Positions 45,222 to 57,845 of a DNA stretch of 64,000 bases are shown piece by piece. The notes below the pieces were generated by a model, which saw only the letters and a program-made list of their open reading frames with translations, had not been told where the DNA came from and did no database searches. The translations under genes and the position numbers were made by a program. The first letter of the stretch is position 1. Every line of letters starts with the position of its first letter. The DNA is taken from positions 18,126,581 through 18,190,580 of the forward strand of contig HG738137.1 of NCBI GenBank assembly GCA_000499405.2, read 5' to 3'. This DNA comes from Onchocerca volvulus. Its lineage: Eukaryota > Nematoda > Chromadorea > Rhabditida > Onchocercidae.

Positions 45222-45425
45222 ATGGTTTATCTGTTACTATTTAGCTTGATGATTCTCGTCTATTTAAAACTTTCAGTAAAACCTAAAAGTCGAAGAATGA
45301 AAACGTCTAGCTTAAAGAACAAAATAATTGTCACCAGAAGCATCGACCATTGCATTATGGATCATCAAAGTGACAAAACTGAGGTTGTCAAATATGGTCT
45401 GCAACCAACTAATGAAAACTTGTGA
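45222..45425 (+). CDS. Candidate small single-pass membrane protein (unproven)
   Basis: A 67-residue frame with ATG at 45222 and TGA at 45423-45425. The N terminus (MVYLLLFSLMILVYLKLSV) is one hydrophobic segment followed by a basic stretch (KPKSRRMK) and a mixed hydrophilic tail. It lies about 350 bases upstream of the first MBOAT gene on the same strand. I recognise no family. It could be real, a 5' leader artefact or a chance frame. Confidence 0.25.
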   Translation: MVYLLLFSLMILVYLKLSVKPKSRRMKTSSLKNKIIVTRSIDHCIMDHQSDKTEVVKYGLQPTNENL

Positions 45426-45775
45426 CTGGAGAAGGTGGTTGGTGGGACTAACGTGGTCATGATGTGGCGATGGTTGGTTTAATACCTTGCATTGTATAAT
45501 TCGTGTTCCTTTGATAACTGTACTTTTGAAAATAGTTTATTTTATTGCTGTTATTTGATGATTAGTTTTTAGTCATTGTGGAATCAACTTAGGTTCTCCA
45601 AATACGTAATAGGATCTTTTGCCATCTGGCTTGAATATTTTCAATTATATTACACTATCTAATCATTTCAACTAGCTTCTCAGAGATGTAGAAAATCATC
45701 ATATTTTTCAATCTTATTTAATATTTCCTTTTTTCAGTCATTAACACAAGTTTACTGGTAAGAAGCCTGTTAATC

Positions 45776-48700
45776 ATGCCAGGTGTACATACATTTAACG
45801 ATGGTTCAACCGTTTTACAACCTATTGCTGATATGATTGGCATTGAAGTTGACAAAGTAAACTTCAATCTTTTTTGTTTGGATTTCGAATTTTACTCATC
45901 TTTCTGCACAAACTGTTTTGCCTGTGGAAATTAAAAAAATGAAAATTTTGCTCATGATATAATTGATGCAAAATTGAAATTATAATTCTAGAAATTATTC
46001 GTCCCTTCAGAAATGATTCCGTCATTCTATCTATCAATTTTCAATTTTTGCAGACATCAATACTTAAATAGTATTTACGAACTTGTAAAGTTTAGATATT
46101 TATAGTGATATTTTTAAGTGGAAGGAAATGAATAATCAAGTTCTTCTGCTTATTTTAAAGTCGTATGATCTGCATTTCTTATTACTGTCACGTAGTTGTT
46201 TATTATTTCAGATCAATTTAATTTCTTGTCAATTTATATCGTTACCATTAGCTTATCTCCATTATTATATGTTTACTTCAACTCGAATTTCTCAAACAAC
46301 ACGTGTTACATATCCGACTATTTTGGGTTTAATGTTCTGTTATTTTTGTTTTGGAAAGTACGTCTTTTTTTTTTTTTCATGTTTGTTTTTATGCAAGAGA
46401 CTAGTAATAATTATTCCATCAGATGTTTGGTAGTCATCAGTGATCTGCTTATAAAAATTCCATTTCTAAATGGTTGCTGTTAACTGTAGTTGTGGGTATC
46501 AGGATATTTATAACAAAATATCTTGAGACATCTTAAAATTCTATTTATGTAACTGAAAAAACCAGAAGTAAACTTGGCAATTAAATTTCTGTTTCAAAAT
46601 ATGTCGATTTCCAATTTTTTAAATATTTGCCTTCATAATACTATAGCAGATCAGCCGAAGAGTGCAGAGGTTATCAAAATTTTTCCGTTTCTTGTAATCA
46701 GTTTCACACTTTTTTAGTGCCATGAAACACTTAATATTGCTAGTTGGCTTATCATATGCAATTATGCATTTCTGTCCACCCAGAATTGTACACAAGTACG
46801 TTTCTTCAATTTTAAATTAGATGTTTTTTTTTTTTTAAATAATAGTGGTTTAAAATTTCCTTATCATTTCTTAGAATTTCTTTTATGCTAACCTGATGTC
46901 TTCAGCTTCTTCCAACTTCTTTTTATAAAAAATCGTTTCAAGAATTCCTTTATCATTTTCAGCACTTATTGTTGATTTAAAAAGTTCATTTCTCGAATTA
47001 AAAGTACATTCATGGAAATGAACTCCGTGATCTGATTATTCCTAATTTGCTATATAACTGAAACAAATTTTTTTTAATGACAATTTTTCATATTTTTTTT
47101 TCATAGATGTATATTTGTGTTCGCCATGGGTTACCTCGTTTTCCTACATTGGTATCGATGGTATGTACTGACTACTTACTATCTCGATGTTACGGGTCCG
47201 ATGATGGTTGGTTATTTGTTTATTTTACTGTAATTGTCACCAGAGATATAAAAAGTTTGAAAGTTATTGAAGAATAGTGTTTTTTCTACGAGTTTCAGTT
47301 CCTTTCAAACTACAAATCTCTTAATTCATCATTATTTGATAGGGAGAAGGTTACAGAGTAGATATTTTTAGTCAGCACGATATATAACCCTTCCTTGTTT
47401 TGCAGATACTAGTTCAAAAAATAACAGTGCTTGCTTTTTCTTTACATGACGGAAGAGTGAAGAAAAATGAAGAATTAAATAATATACAGAAGAAAGAAGC
47501 CCTTACGTAAGTACAAATTGTATTCCCCACTATTCCCCACTCTTTTTCGTTTGTTGTAATGTTTCGAAAAACTATTTTAATTTACAATTTTAAATGTGTT
47601 TAATAATTTAGAAGGCTTGATACATGATTATCCAGACTACGAAGCAAATTATGAAAAAAAAAAAAGGTTGGAACCTGTAACCAACTTTGGGAAACTAATA
47701 TTAGGCTATCTTCGGTATATAATTCTGCCATTCTTAAAGAATACCTTCTCTGAAAAAATATGGATATTCTGATATTATTTTATTTCAGATCGTTACCTGA
47801 TATATTGAGTTTCCTAAGTTATATGTTTCATTTTCAAGCAGTATTGGTTGGACCAGCTTGTTTTTATACCGATTATATGGTATGGATTGATGGAACAGCT
47901 GCTATTGGTAAAGATGGAAAGGTTAGCACTGTTTGATTTTAGTTGTTGTCAAAATGCCGGGATACAGTATGTTTGACCATTTAGCAATTATTAGTTATTT
48001 TATGACCAAAAATATTCAAAATTTAAGAAAAAATACATGGAGATTTATTCAGTATATTCCTTCTTGAGTTAATACACTCATTAGTCCCGGTGGTTTAACT
48101 TAGCTGAAAACGTTGCTTTCAAACTGCCCAACGAAATAATGCTTAAAAACATTACATCATTGACAAAAACTGTGTCGTAGTTCCATACAATACTTTTTCG
48201 TTCACTTTGTGATTTTTCTATGACTTTCATCCGTAATTAAATAATATTTGCACGCTATGCTCTTGATCAGATCTGATATTGCTTCAGTTAAAGAATTTTG
48301 AGAAATAATTTCTGAAGTCAATTTGCAAGTTTTCAATTAATTTGCAGATTGAGAAGCCATGGCGTGCAATGTTAACCAAATTATTACAAGCAGTAGTGTT
48401 TATGTTATTATATGTTTTTTTGGGTGATTCGTTTACTCCTGATATTATTATCGATAAGAAATATATGAACATGAATTGGATTCAATGGCTGTTTATGCTG
48501 TATATTGTAATGGCTTTTCAACGCGTACCATATTATTTTGCGTGGACTTTGGGTTAGATTTTTTTTTTTCGAAATAATATTTATTTCTGAAATAGTATAA
48601 TTCTATGTGAATTCCATCAATCATGTTTATCTGAATTTTTCCCTGTTTTATCTATAATTAAGCAAATTTAACTTAGACAGTTAGATATAACTCCAGCAGT

Positions 48701-50244
48701 AAAGAGATGAGCAGCACACATTTACAAGTTGATTACGTAAATAATTTCGAAAAAACAGCGAATGTTATGAAGTAAATCATGAAATAAAATGCCAAAAAGT
48801 TATTTCAAGAAATCTGATAAAGAAGACATCCAGTTCTAAGATAAACTATAAAAAGTATAGAAAAATAGTAAAGAAGGGTTTTTTGATTCGAAAGTTTTTA
48901 TTGCAGTAATTTATTGTATTATCCAACGTGTCATTAGCTTTTTCTACTACAACCAGATTCTTTATTTTGGAATAAAGAAAGGATGAAAGAAAACATTTAT
49001 CAACTATTTTTGCTCTAAAAGCAACTGTGCAAATTTTCAGCTGACGCGATATATAATTTGAGTGGATTCGGATTTAGAGGTTATAATTCAAATGGAGAGC
49101 CTCAATGGGATCTAGTTTCCAACGTGAAGCCTTGGAAATTTGAGGTATCGTTTTATACTTTTTTGTTTTATGACAAAGTTTCGATTATACATTGATTATT
49201 TTTTTGTTTGAAGAATTGATTTCCAGACAGCGTTAAATTTGAAAGAAACATTAGAAGCATGGAACTGCTGTACAATGTACTGGCTACGACGTGTTGCATA
49301 TGATCGTGCTCCAAAAGGGTATAATTTTTGTAACTTTAGAAGCTGTTCAAAGAAGATATGTTTTTTCCTTTGTTGCACATTTTAATCTTTTCCTTTCATT
49401 TCACAACTTATTTAAAATTTTCAGATATCGAATTTTATCCACCTATTTATTATCAGCGGTTTGGCATGGCTTCTTTTTGGGTTATTATGTCACTTTCTTA
49501 ACTGGCGCTTTGTTTACTGTTTCTGCACGAACGGTATTTTGGCATTTCAGTTTTACGTTAAATCTCACTTTGAGTTCATTATTTAGTGCACCATGCATAC
49601 ACCTTCATAAGGCTAGTTAAGACTTATGAAAATATGATTGATATCGTTATAGATTGATCATCGAGCAGCGAAGCTAACATTGAAGAATCTGATCAAAAAT
49701 ATTTATTGAAATTCATACATCAAGCTAATAATTTTCAAATTCAAAGTTTTTTTAATTCAGATACGTCATTGCTTGCGTTGGCGCTTCCAAGAAAATGAAT
49801 TTTTGCGACGTTTTTATGACTTGCTTACATTTATCGTCACAAAAATCACTTTATCTTATGCAGCATATCCATTTGTGATGTTACATCTTGGACCTGGTTT
49901 ACTTTTTTATAGGTATTAATTCGAACATCAAATTTCCAAAAAAAAAATTTGCGAAATTGCCAACTCTGTTGCACTTTATAGTACATTTCGAGTTTAAACA
50001 AATTAGTTCGAGATGTTTTCTGTACTTATTTTGATCACATTCTGTAGTGTAATATTTATCAAAGTTCGGTTGTTTCGCAAGAATTTTTCATTTTTCAGTT
50101 TTTCATTTTTCGTTTTTCAGTAGTACATACTTCTGCCTTCACATCATCGCTTTTCTTGCTTTATTTGTGTTGCCACGATTACTGCCTCCACAATCGAATT
50201 CAGTTCAAAAGAAATCTAACCATGGTTTGAAAAAAGTATCATAA
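45776..50244 (+). CDS. MBOAT1/2-type lysophospholipid acyltransferase, copy A
   Basis: A membrane-bound O-acyltransferase of the ER that reacylates lysophospholipids (MBOAT1/2 group; C. elegans mboa-6 is the likely counterpart). Twelve exons: 45776-45856, 46212-46357, 46718-46795, 47107-47206, 47406-47506, 47789-47921, 48348-48552, 49041-49144, 49227-49318, 49425-49533, 49761-49912, 50121-50244, 474 residues. Family marks: catalytic Asn in EAWNCCTMYWLRRVAYDR (Asn329) and catalytic His in SAVWHGFFLGYYVTFLTG (His361), spaced as in MBOAT2; FHFQAVLVGPACFYTDY; SYAAYPFVMLHLGPGL; C-terminal FCLHIIAFLALFVLPR. Many hydrophobic helices. An acceptor TTTTTTCAG ending at 45737, 38 bases before the ATG, may be a trans-splice site. 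It ends with a Lys-rich tail (QKKSNHGLKKVS). Intact by sequence. Confidence 0.92.
49281..49790 (+). repeat. Near-identical block shared with copy B (offset 7403)
   Basis: The end of exon 9, intron 9, exon 10, intron 10 and the start of exon 11 of copy A match 56684-57193 with, by eye, four differences in 510 bases and no gaps. Introns 9 (106 bp) and 10 (227 bp) have equal length in both copies. Upstream introns and exons differ heavily. Confidence 0.85.
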
Positions 50245-52558
50245 TTAGAGTTAATATATGTTTACAATGGGTAAAATTTTCTAGAATTTGCTATACTAAT
50301 GAAATGGCGGCCATCATCTTCAATAACGTATCAAACATTGTTTTTTTCCGTGAATTTTAGACATTATTATTTATGATACAGTAAATATCTATTGGGAAGC
50401 AGAATATAAATTTGTTTTTTTCATTTTATTTTACCGTTAGTTTTATACTTATTTTTTCATTCGAAGTATTTTGATTTACTTTTTTTTTTTTATGTTTCCG
50501 TAGTTTTGATCAAATTTTAAATTTGTTGCATTTCTATATTCTGTTCCTAATCTTTAAATTATATTTTTTATTATTATACTCTACATGTATTAATTCTTTT
50601 GATTTTTTTATTTGTGTAATATTCATATTCAATATTTGCAGGGAACTTTTCTAACAAATTTTTATTTAAAATGCGCAATCTTATATTTGTGGTCTTTGCT
50701 CAGCTCCTTTTTATATTCACAACAGAAAAGCATTGACTATTGTTTAACAACCTTTACTTTGGTTTCTTATTTTACGGTTTGTATGAATTTTGGTTCAGTG
50801 AATTAAAAGGATTCAGTTCTTTTCTTCAACTGTTATTAAAATTCCAGTTGAAAACTTCACAGAACTATATTTCTTTCTAAAATTACTTTTTTGTGATCAG
50901 TTGAAGAACAATTTCGTCCCATTTCTTTTTGAATTTACAACAATTTAAAAATTTTTCCAGTTTACATTTCATCACTGTTTCAATGCCATATTTCTCATTG
51001 TTTCACTGTTTTTGATATTTCTTTTTCTTTCTTTTAAGGAGATAAAACAACAAGAAATTTTTTATAATAAAGATGTCTTTTATCTTTAATTTTTGTTTAT
51101 GGTTTCGGTTTCATTGCTTTTAGACGGAATAGAGTTAGCCGGGATTATGTTTAGTTCAATCTTTTGTTATTTTTGAATTTATTAGCTCTTAATACGCCGT
51201 AATATCTTGTAAGTTTATTTCATACTGTTGAAATGACTCGATACCATTCATCCATTATAATTTGATTTAAAACTGAATTCCTAATTAGTTTTGCTAGCAG
51301 AAATTTTCAGAAGATTTGACGTAGTTGAACAATATCCTTCTTTCATTTCATTTATCATTAAAAATATTCGAAAAAATGCTATACTTCTGCATTTGATTTT
51401 GTCAAATTTATACATTGCTGAAGTTGTTATTGATAAACCGTTGTCTCGGCGGTAAAGTAGTTTGTTATCGACAAACTAATGCTGAATTCTTTGCCGGTAA
51501 TTTATTAATTATTGATAAATATATCTCTTGGATGAATTCAGTTCTCTAAAAATTTTGGATGGATTACTGTGTGAATCCTTCGATATTTACTGATTCACTA
51601 AGAAATTAGGGATTGCTTTACCATGCTGATATTTCTCTTCCAATGTTTATCCTGCAAAAAGCTTTGTCGTACTAATCATAAAGTCATTCCTACTTTTTTA
51701 GCAATGATAAGGCTATTACAGATAAGATCGGTTGATCAGATTAAAATCAGTTATACTTGTTTGACTAACTTGAGATTTAAAATCAATAATATTTTCTTAG
51801 CTGGTTTGAGAATATATTACGCTAAATTCGATACTAGCTTAATGCAGGAATGAGATTGTTGTTCACTTCATTCGCAGTGCAGATTTATGAATTTTCAGGG
51901 ATATAAGATCAAGCTATTCAGTTTACTTGGAATGAAAATTCATGGGTTTTCAGAAAAAATCAATGACCGAAATCTAACTCCAAACAGTCAGTAGGGTTTC
52001 TTGGAGTTAAAATTTCGGGGTTTTATCTGAATTTTTTCGTCGAATAAATTTTGTCCTGAGTTTTATCCAGAATTTTATTTTGAGTTTTTTTTGTCAAATA
52101 AAAGTGATTTGCATGTACTGAAGCGCAACTTTTCGCTGCTGATCGTAGCGTTCGCTGTAATCTTTTGATATAATCAAACGTCTGCTTAGCTCTCTTTGCA
52201 GAAAATGAAATTTTTAGATTTTGTGCTGATAATGTGGAATTGGGACAAACTCCACGTCGGGAATTATGAGTAATATATTGATGCGATGAATAAGGTATTA
52301 TTCATTTTTAGATATGTTAAAAGTTTTATTTCCTGCTTCATTCATTTTTTGTATTATTATGGAGAGAATAGAATATATTTCGAATCTTTTAAGGCATTTT
52401 TTCACATACTTATTTTGTGGAGAGTTTTTTAACATGCAAGTGTGGATTTTCAAGTTGCAGGAATTAAGGGATTCATTGCGCATGGATTTTTTGGTCTTCC
52501 AGTATTAATTTTCTTTCCAGGTTTTGTCAGTAATTATTTAATTTATTAACAATTAACA
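50245..52558. other. Spacer between the tandem MBOAT genes
   Basis: About 2.3 kb. It should contain the 3' UTR of copy A and the promoter of copy B. An AATAAA at 51066-51071 is far (about 820 bases) from the copy A stop, so its use is doubtful. The last bases before copy B include the acceptor TTTCTTTCCAG ending at 52520, 38 bases before the ATG, the same distance as in copy A. Short open frames here show no motif. Confidence 0.5.
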
Positions 52559-55500
52559 ATGCCCGGTGTTCATACATTTTCCGATGGTTCAACCTTGTTG
52601 CAACCAATAGCAAATTCGTTAGGCGTTGAAATTGATAAAGTAAGCGTTTGTTCAGTTTCAAATCTTCTTTTATTCACATTTTTAGTATTGCATTATGCAT
52701 TATTTTGTTTTTAGCATCATGCATTATATTTTGTAGAATTTCATTATTTCTTTTTAGTATTCTTTACCTTTTTCAAATTCCGATCTTCGAGTTTTGAATG
52801 GATGCTGAATGATAGTGCTTAATCTGTATTTATTTTCTTTGTACTCAAACAAGAACATAATGAATGTGAATCATCTTCTGTTGAATTATCTAGAAAGAAA
52901 AAGAGCTTTTGTCAGAAAACTTTTTTTTTAATAATCTTTGAGATCTATAATTCGAAAATGATATCTCTGTTCTCTATTACTAAAATTATTCAAATTCTTT
53001 CAGATTAATTTAGTAGTTTGCCAGGTGATATCATTGATGCTAGCTTACTTGCACTACGGTATCTTCAGTGCAACTAACGTCTCACGAACGACACGTATTA
53101 CCTTTCCTGCTATTTGTGGCTTAATGTTTTGTTATTTTTGCTACGGCAAGTACGTTTACATAATGTTCGCTTACATTATCTTGACATTTTTTTATGGAGA
53201 ATAAAATTCCAATGGCATTTGCGTCTTTAATAGATTCTTTTGTTTCTGGAATATATTTTTTAACTATCTCAAATTTTTATTAGAACTTTGATAATTAATG
53301 TTAAATTTAGAAGTATTTGTATTCCATCATTATATATTTATATTTCGCATTTTTGCTTTATACTGCTATTAGCAGAATGGTAGATCTCAGAGGGATGTAT
53401 ATTACTTACTTAAGTCATCCGATTGCTCCATCCAATCCATCGATAATAAACTGTCGCTGATTCATCAATTAATAGAAATGAAAATGAAATTAACCTTTAA
53501 CTACTGTCAAATTTGATCTGCTTTAGAAAGAAAATTAATTACTCAAAGACTTTTTCCAATTTAAAATATGTGAATGCTAAATGAATTTAGCATGTGTTTT
53601 CAGTGCAATGAAACATTTGGTGTCATTGGTTGGTCTGTCATATGCTATCATGCATTCATCTCCGCCGGAAATTGTGCATAAGTAGGTTTATTATTATAAG
53701 TGAAAGTGGAAGTTTGAATAATCCATTCGTATATGAAGAGCTGTTTGGACAATTAAAAAATGAATCTTAGTCCATTTCCTTTTTGACATACCATGTGATT
53801 TTTGGATTCTGAGCGTTTTTTTTTTTCTTTTTTTTTAAGTAAAATGCTTAGCAAAAGAAAAATCATGAGACTTTTAATTTGAATTAGTTGAATACAGTTT
53901 TTGTGCACTTTTAGATCATGAGATTATCATGAGCTGTGTAAATAAACAATTTATTTTGGATGTGTGTTTTCATTCTTTTAATTTTTTTCAATTTTTAGAT
54001 GTGTATTTTTATGTTCCATGTGTTATCTTATTTTTATACATTGGTATCGGTGGTATATTTTAACAATATATTCTGTTGATATTACAGGTCCGATGATGGT
54101 AAGTTCCTTTTTCATTTTTCTTTCTTTTGTCTTTCCCTTTCTGTACGGTGTAGTTATTCGCCATGACTACTTTTTTTAGTTTGTACCATTGCAACCGGTA
54201 GAAACTTTTGCCAACTTTCCAAAATAATTGCTGAATACTAATTGTCATATTCTTATTCTTCTTGATTTATAATCGCTTAAATCGTAAAAAATCTTTAATG
54301 TAGCTATAACTTTATTTTGTCTACTATACCAATCAGATAGCAGTAGAGTCTTATTGACTAAAGTTCTGCGCAGTTTTCCTCTTTGTACTCCATTTTTCAA
54401 TTGTAGCAGGTAGTCTTTATTTCCTATCATCCATTAAATAAGATCTGGCCTTGAAAGTTGACTGTACAAATTAACTGTCGCTTAAGATTTCTTCAAGATG
54501 TTGCAGATTTCTTTTGTAGTATGCAGTTTTTTTTTTTTTTTTTTTGCACCATTCAATGGAAATTTCTTAATAGATAGCTTCGAGAATGACACTGTAATGC
54601 TTCTTTTTTTTCCAGATATTGGTCCAAAAAGTGACAGTACTTGCATTTTCATTACACGATGGTAAGGTGAAAAAAAGTGATGAATTAAATGAAATACAAA
54701 AAAGAGAAGCTCTTAAGTAATTGATTCCCTCAAATTTTACTATTCTAATCTGGTCCATTCTTTTTACTTTTTTAATTTTTTCAGATTTTATTGTCTTAAA
54801 ACTTGATATCAGTGAAATAAATATCGCGAAATAGTTGCAAAAATGGTAGCTTATGATATTGAATCTGCATTTTTTTATACTGGTAAAGTTAATTTCAGAT
54901 CAGTACCTGATATACTAAGTTTTCTGAGTTATATGTTTCATTTTCAAGCAGTATTAACTGGTCCAGCTTGTTTTTATACCGATTATATGGCATGGATTGA
55001 TGGAAGAGCTGCTATTGGTAAAAATGGAAAGGTTAGTACTGTTTTATTTTAATTACTGTCATATAAACCCAAAAAATGAAGACGAGGTATAGTATGCCGA
55101 GGTGCAGTGTGTTTGACCATTTAGCAGTTGTTAATTGTTTTCAAATCAAAATGTTTAAAATTTAAGAAGAAATACATGTAAATTTATTGAATATGTTCCG
55201 TGTTGAAAATGAAATTCATTAGCCCCAGTGATTTAACTTGACTGAAAATGTTACTTTCAAACTAGACGATAAAATAATGCTTATGAGCATTCATCGAGAG
55301 AAATGTGTTGTAGTTCCATACAATACTTTTTCGTTCACTTTATGATTTTTCTGTAACTTTCATCCGCAACTAAATAATATTTGCACGCTATGCCCTTGAT
55401 CAGATCTGATATTGTTTCAGTTAAAGAATTTTGAGAAATAATTTCTTAAGTCAAAGTTGAGACTGTGACGACTTCCAAAAAATTTTGTGCTGTAAAAAAA

Positions 55501-57845
55501 GATCATTGAGAAAATTTTTCAATAAATCAATCAAGTCCAACTTTTCCTTCTTCTGCGTTGCATATTTTAAAACTTCCATTCTTTTCATGCATCAAATAAT
55601 GGATTTAGATCATAATCTATTCCTCTCATATCTGAAACATGCAGTGGACACACCAGGCATCGACTTTTTCTTTCAAAATTTTTTTTTTCAATAAAATCTT
55701 AAAATCAAAGTTTTCTTTGAAGAAATTGGTAATCCAAAAAGCTTTTCTTGTAACTTTTAATAAAAGTAGTTTGACAAGTGTCTGGAAATATGCAAGTTTC
55801 TAATTAAATTTGCAGATTGAGAAGCCATGGCGTGCAGTGTTAACCAAATTATTACAAGCAGTAGTGTTCATGTTATTATATGTTTTTTTTGGTGATTTCT
55901 TTACTCCTGATATTATCATCGATAAGAAATATATGAACATGAATTGGATTCAATGGCTATTTATGCTGTATATTGTAATGGCTTTTCAACGGGTACCATA
56001 TTATTTTGCGTGGACTTTGGGTTAGATTTTTTTTTGAAATAATAGTTCTGAAATAGTATAATTATATAATTCTGCATGAATTCCATGACAATCATTTTTA
56101 TCTGTTTTTTTCCTGTTTCACTCATAGTTAAGCAAGCTTAACTTAGATTGTTATACATAATTCCAGCAATTATAAATTGGATGTTTGTAATGATAATATT
56201 ATGAATTAAAAATCCAAAGAGCATGCTATTTAAAAAAATCTGTTATGGTGTAGAAGAATAATGAAGAACGGTTTTTGATTCAAAAATTTTCATTGCAGCA
56301 GTGCATTTTGTCATCCAATATATCATCGCTTTATTTTGTTTCAAATGCTTAGCTCTTTTTACTGAAGTCAAATTATTCTGGAATATAAAAAAGGATGGGA
56401 GAAGAACATTTATGCCATGCAAATTTTCAGCTGATGCGATATATAATTTGAGTGGGTTCGGATTTAGAGGTTATAATTCAGATGGAGAGCCTCAATGGGA
56501 TCTAGTTTCCAACGTGAAGCCTTGGAAAGTTGAGGTATCGTTTTTATACTTTTTAGTTTTATGACAAAGCATCGGTTATGCATTGATTATTTTTTTGTTT
56601 GAAGAATTGGATTTGTTGAAAATTTCCAGACAGCATTAAATTTCAAAGAGACGTTAGAAGCATGGAATTGCTGTTCGATGTACTGGCTACGACGTGTTGC
56701 ATATGATCGTGCTCCAAAAGGGTATATTTTTTGTAACTTTAGAAGCTGTTCAAAGAAGATATGTTTTTTCCTTTGTTGCACATTTTAATCTTTTCCTTTC
56801 ATTTCACAACTTATTTAAAATTTTCAGATATCGAACTTTATCCACCTATTTATTATCAGCGGTTTGGCATGGCTTCTTTTTGGGTTATTATGTCACTTTC
56901 TTAACTGGCGCTTTGTTTACTGTTTCTGCACGAACGGTATTTTGGCATTTCAGTTTTACGTTAAATCTCACTTTGAGTTCATTATTTAGTGCACCATGCA
57001 TACACCTTCATAAGGCTAGTTAAGACTTATGAAAATATGATTGATATCGTTATAGATTGATCATCGAGCAGCGAAGCTAACATTGAAGAATCTGATCAAA
57101 AATATTTATTGAAATTCATACAGCAAACTAATAATTTTCAAATTCAAAGTTTTTTTAATTCAGATACGTCATTGCTTGCGTTGGCGCTTCCAAAGGAATG
57201 AATTTTTGCGACGTTTTTATGACTTGCTTACATTTATCGTCACAAAAATTACTTTATCTTATGCAGCATATCCATTTGTTATGTTACACCTTGGACCTGG
57301 TCTATATTTTTACAGGTATTCAAGAATTTGGACTTCAAAAAATTTTGAAATTATTTTATTGTTTTTCCTTTCAGTTTTGCTCATTGAATAATTATATTTT
57401 TTATTTCGTATCCCGCGCATTGAAGTCTTTGTTTTAAAAGCTTTTTAGTCTTAAAGGTTATATAGCATTTGTGGCTGTTATTCAGCTATCATTTGATATA
57501 GATTGTTTTTTTTTAATTAATTTTATTAGAACATCTTACATATCAAAATTATTGGGAGAAAAAAGGAAAGGAAAGAATTTTTAAAATAATCTTCAATCAT
57601 TCATCTGCTTCGCTTCTTTCAACTGGCAGTGATTTTCTCTCCATCACTTTGATACTGGTGATGTTAAATACTACGTCATTCACAGTTATTTTTTTACAAT
57701 TCAGCTGATTTTTTTTTATAGACATATGTATTTCTGTCTACACTTCGTTGCACTTATTGCTATATTTCTCTTGCCTCGAATATCACCTCCAGAATCAAAA
57801 CCAATTCGAATTGAATACATTGGCGATATGAAGAAATCATTATAA
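52559..57845 (+). CDS. MBOAT1/2-type lysophospholipid acyltransferase, copy B (tandem paralogue)
   Basis: Same family and architecture as the gene at 45776. Twelve exons: 52559-52639, 53004-53149, 53604-53681, 53999-54098, 54616-54716, 54899-55031, 55816-56020, 56431-56534, 56630-56721, 56828-56936, 57164-57315, 57722-57845. Every exon has exactly the length and phase of its partner and the product is again 474 residues. Catalytic Asn (EAWNCCSMYWLRR) and His (SAVWHGFFLGYY) are kept. Exons 1-3 differ at many residues (for example SLMLAYLHYGIFSATNVS against SLPLAYLHYYMFTSTRIS), while exons 7-11 are almost identical. The C terminus diverges (PESKPIRIEYIGDMKKSL). Intron 6 is longer (784 against 426 bp). 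Both copies look functional; different substrate or tissue is possible but not shown. Confidence 0.92.
56684..57193 (+). repeat. Near-identical block shared with copy A
   Basis: Partner of 49281-49790, including two whole introns. Downstream, exon 11 gradually accumulates differences and intron 11 is unrelated in length (406 against 208 bp). Confidence 0.85.

Larger units (their letters stand above)
24401..45730. other. Gene desert of about 21 kb
   Basis: I find no exon with recognisable family similarity. The sequence is AT-rich with A/T homopolymers throughout. It contains microsatellites at 30476-30604 (TG/TATG), 34083-34153 (ACAT), 38716-38758 (GA) and 38929-39003 (CACATA). GC-richer islands lie at about 27130-27300, 30150-30360, 33235-33350, 37190-37370, 37970-38130, 39650-39870 and 41620-41660. 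Some carry short open frames (listed separately where worth noting). No tRNA, rRNA or CRISPR is seen. Its position beside a developmental transcription factor suggests regulatory DNA, but that is inference. Confidence 0.5.
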
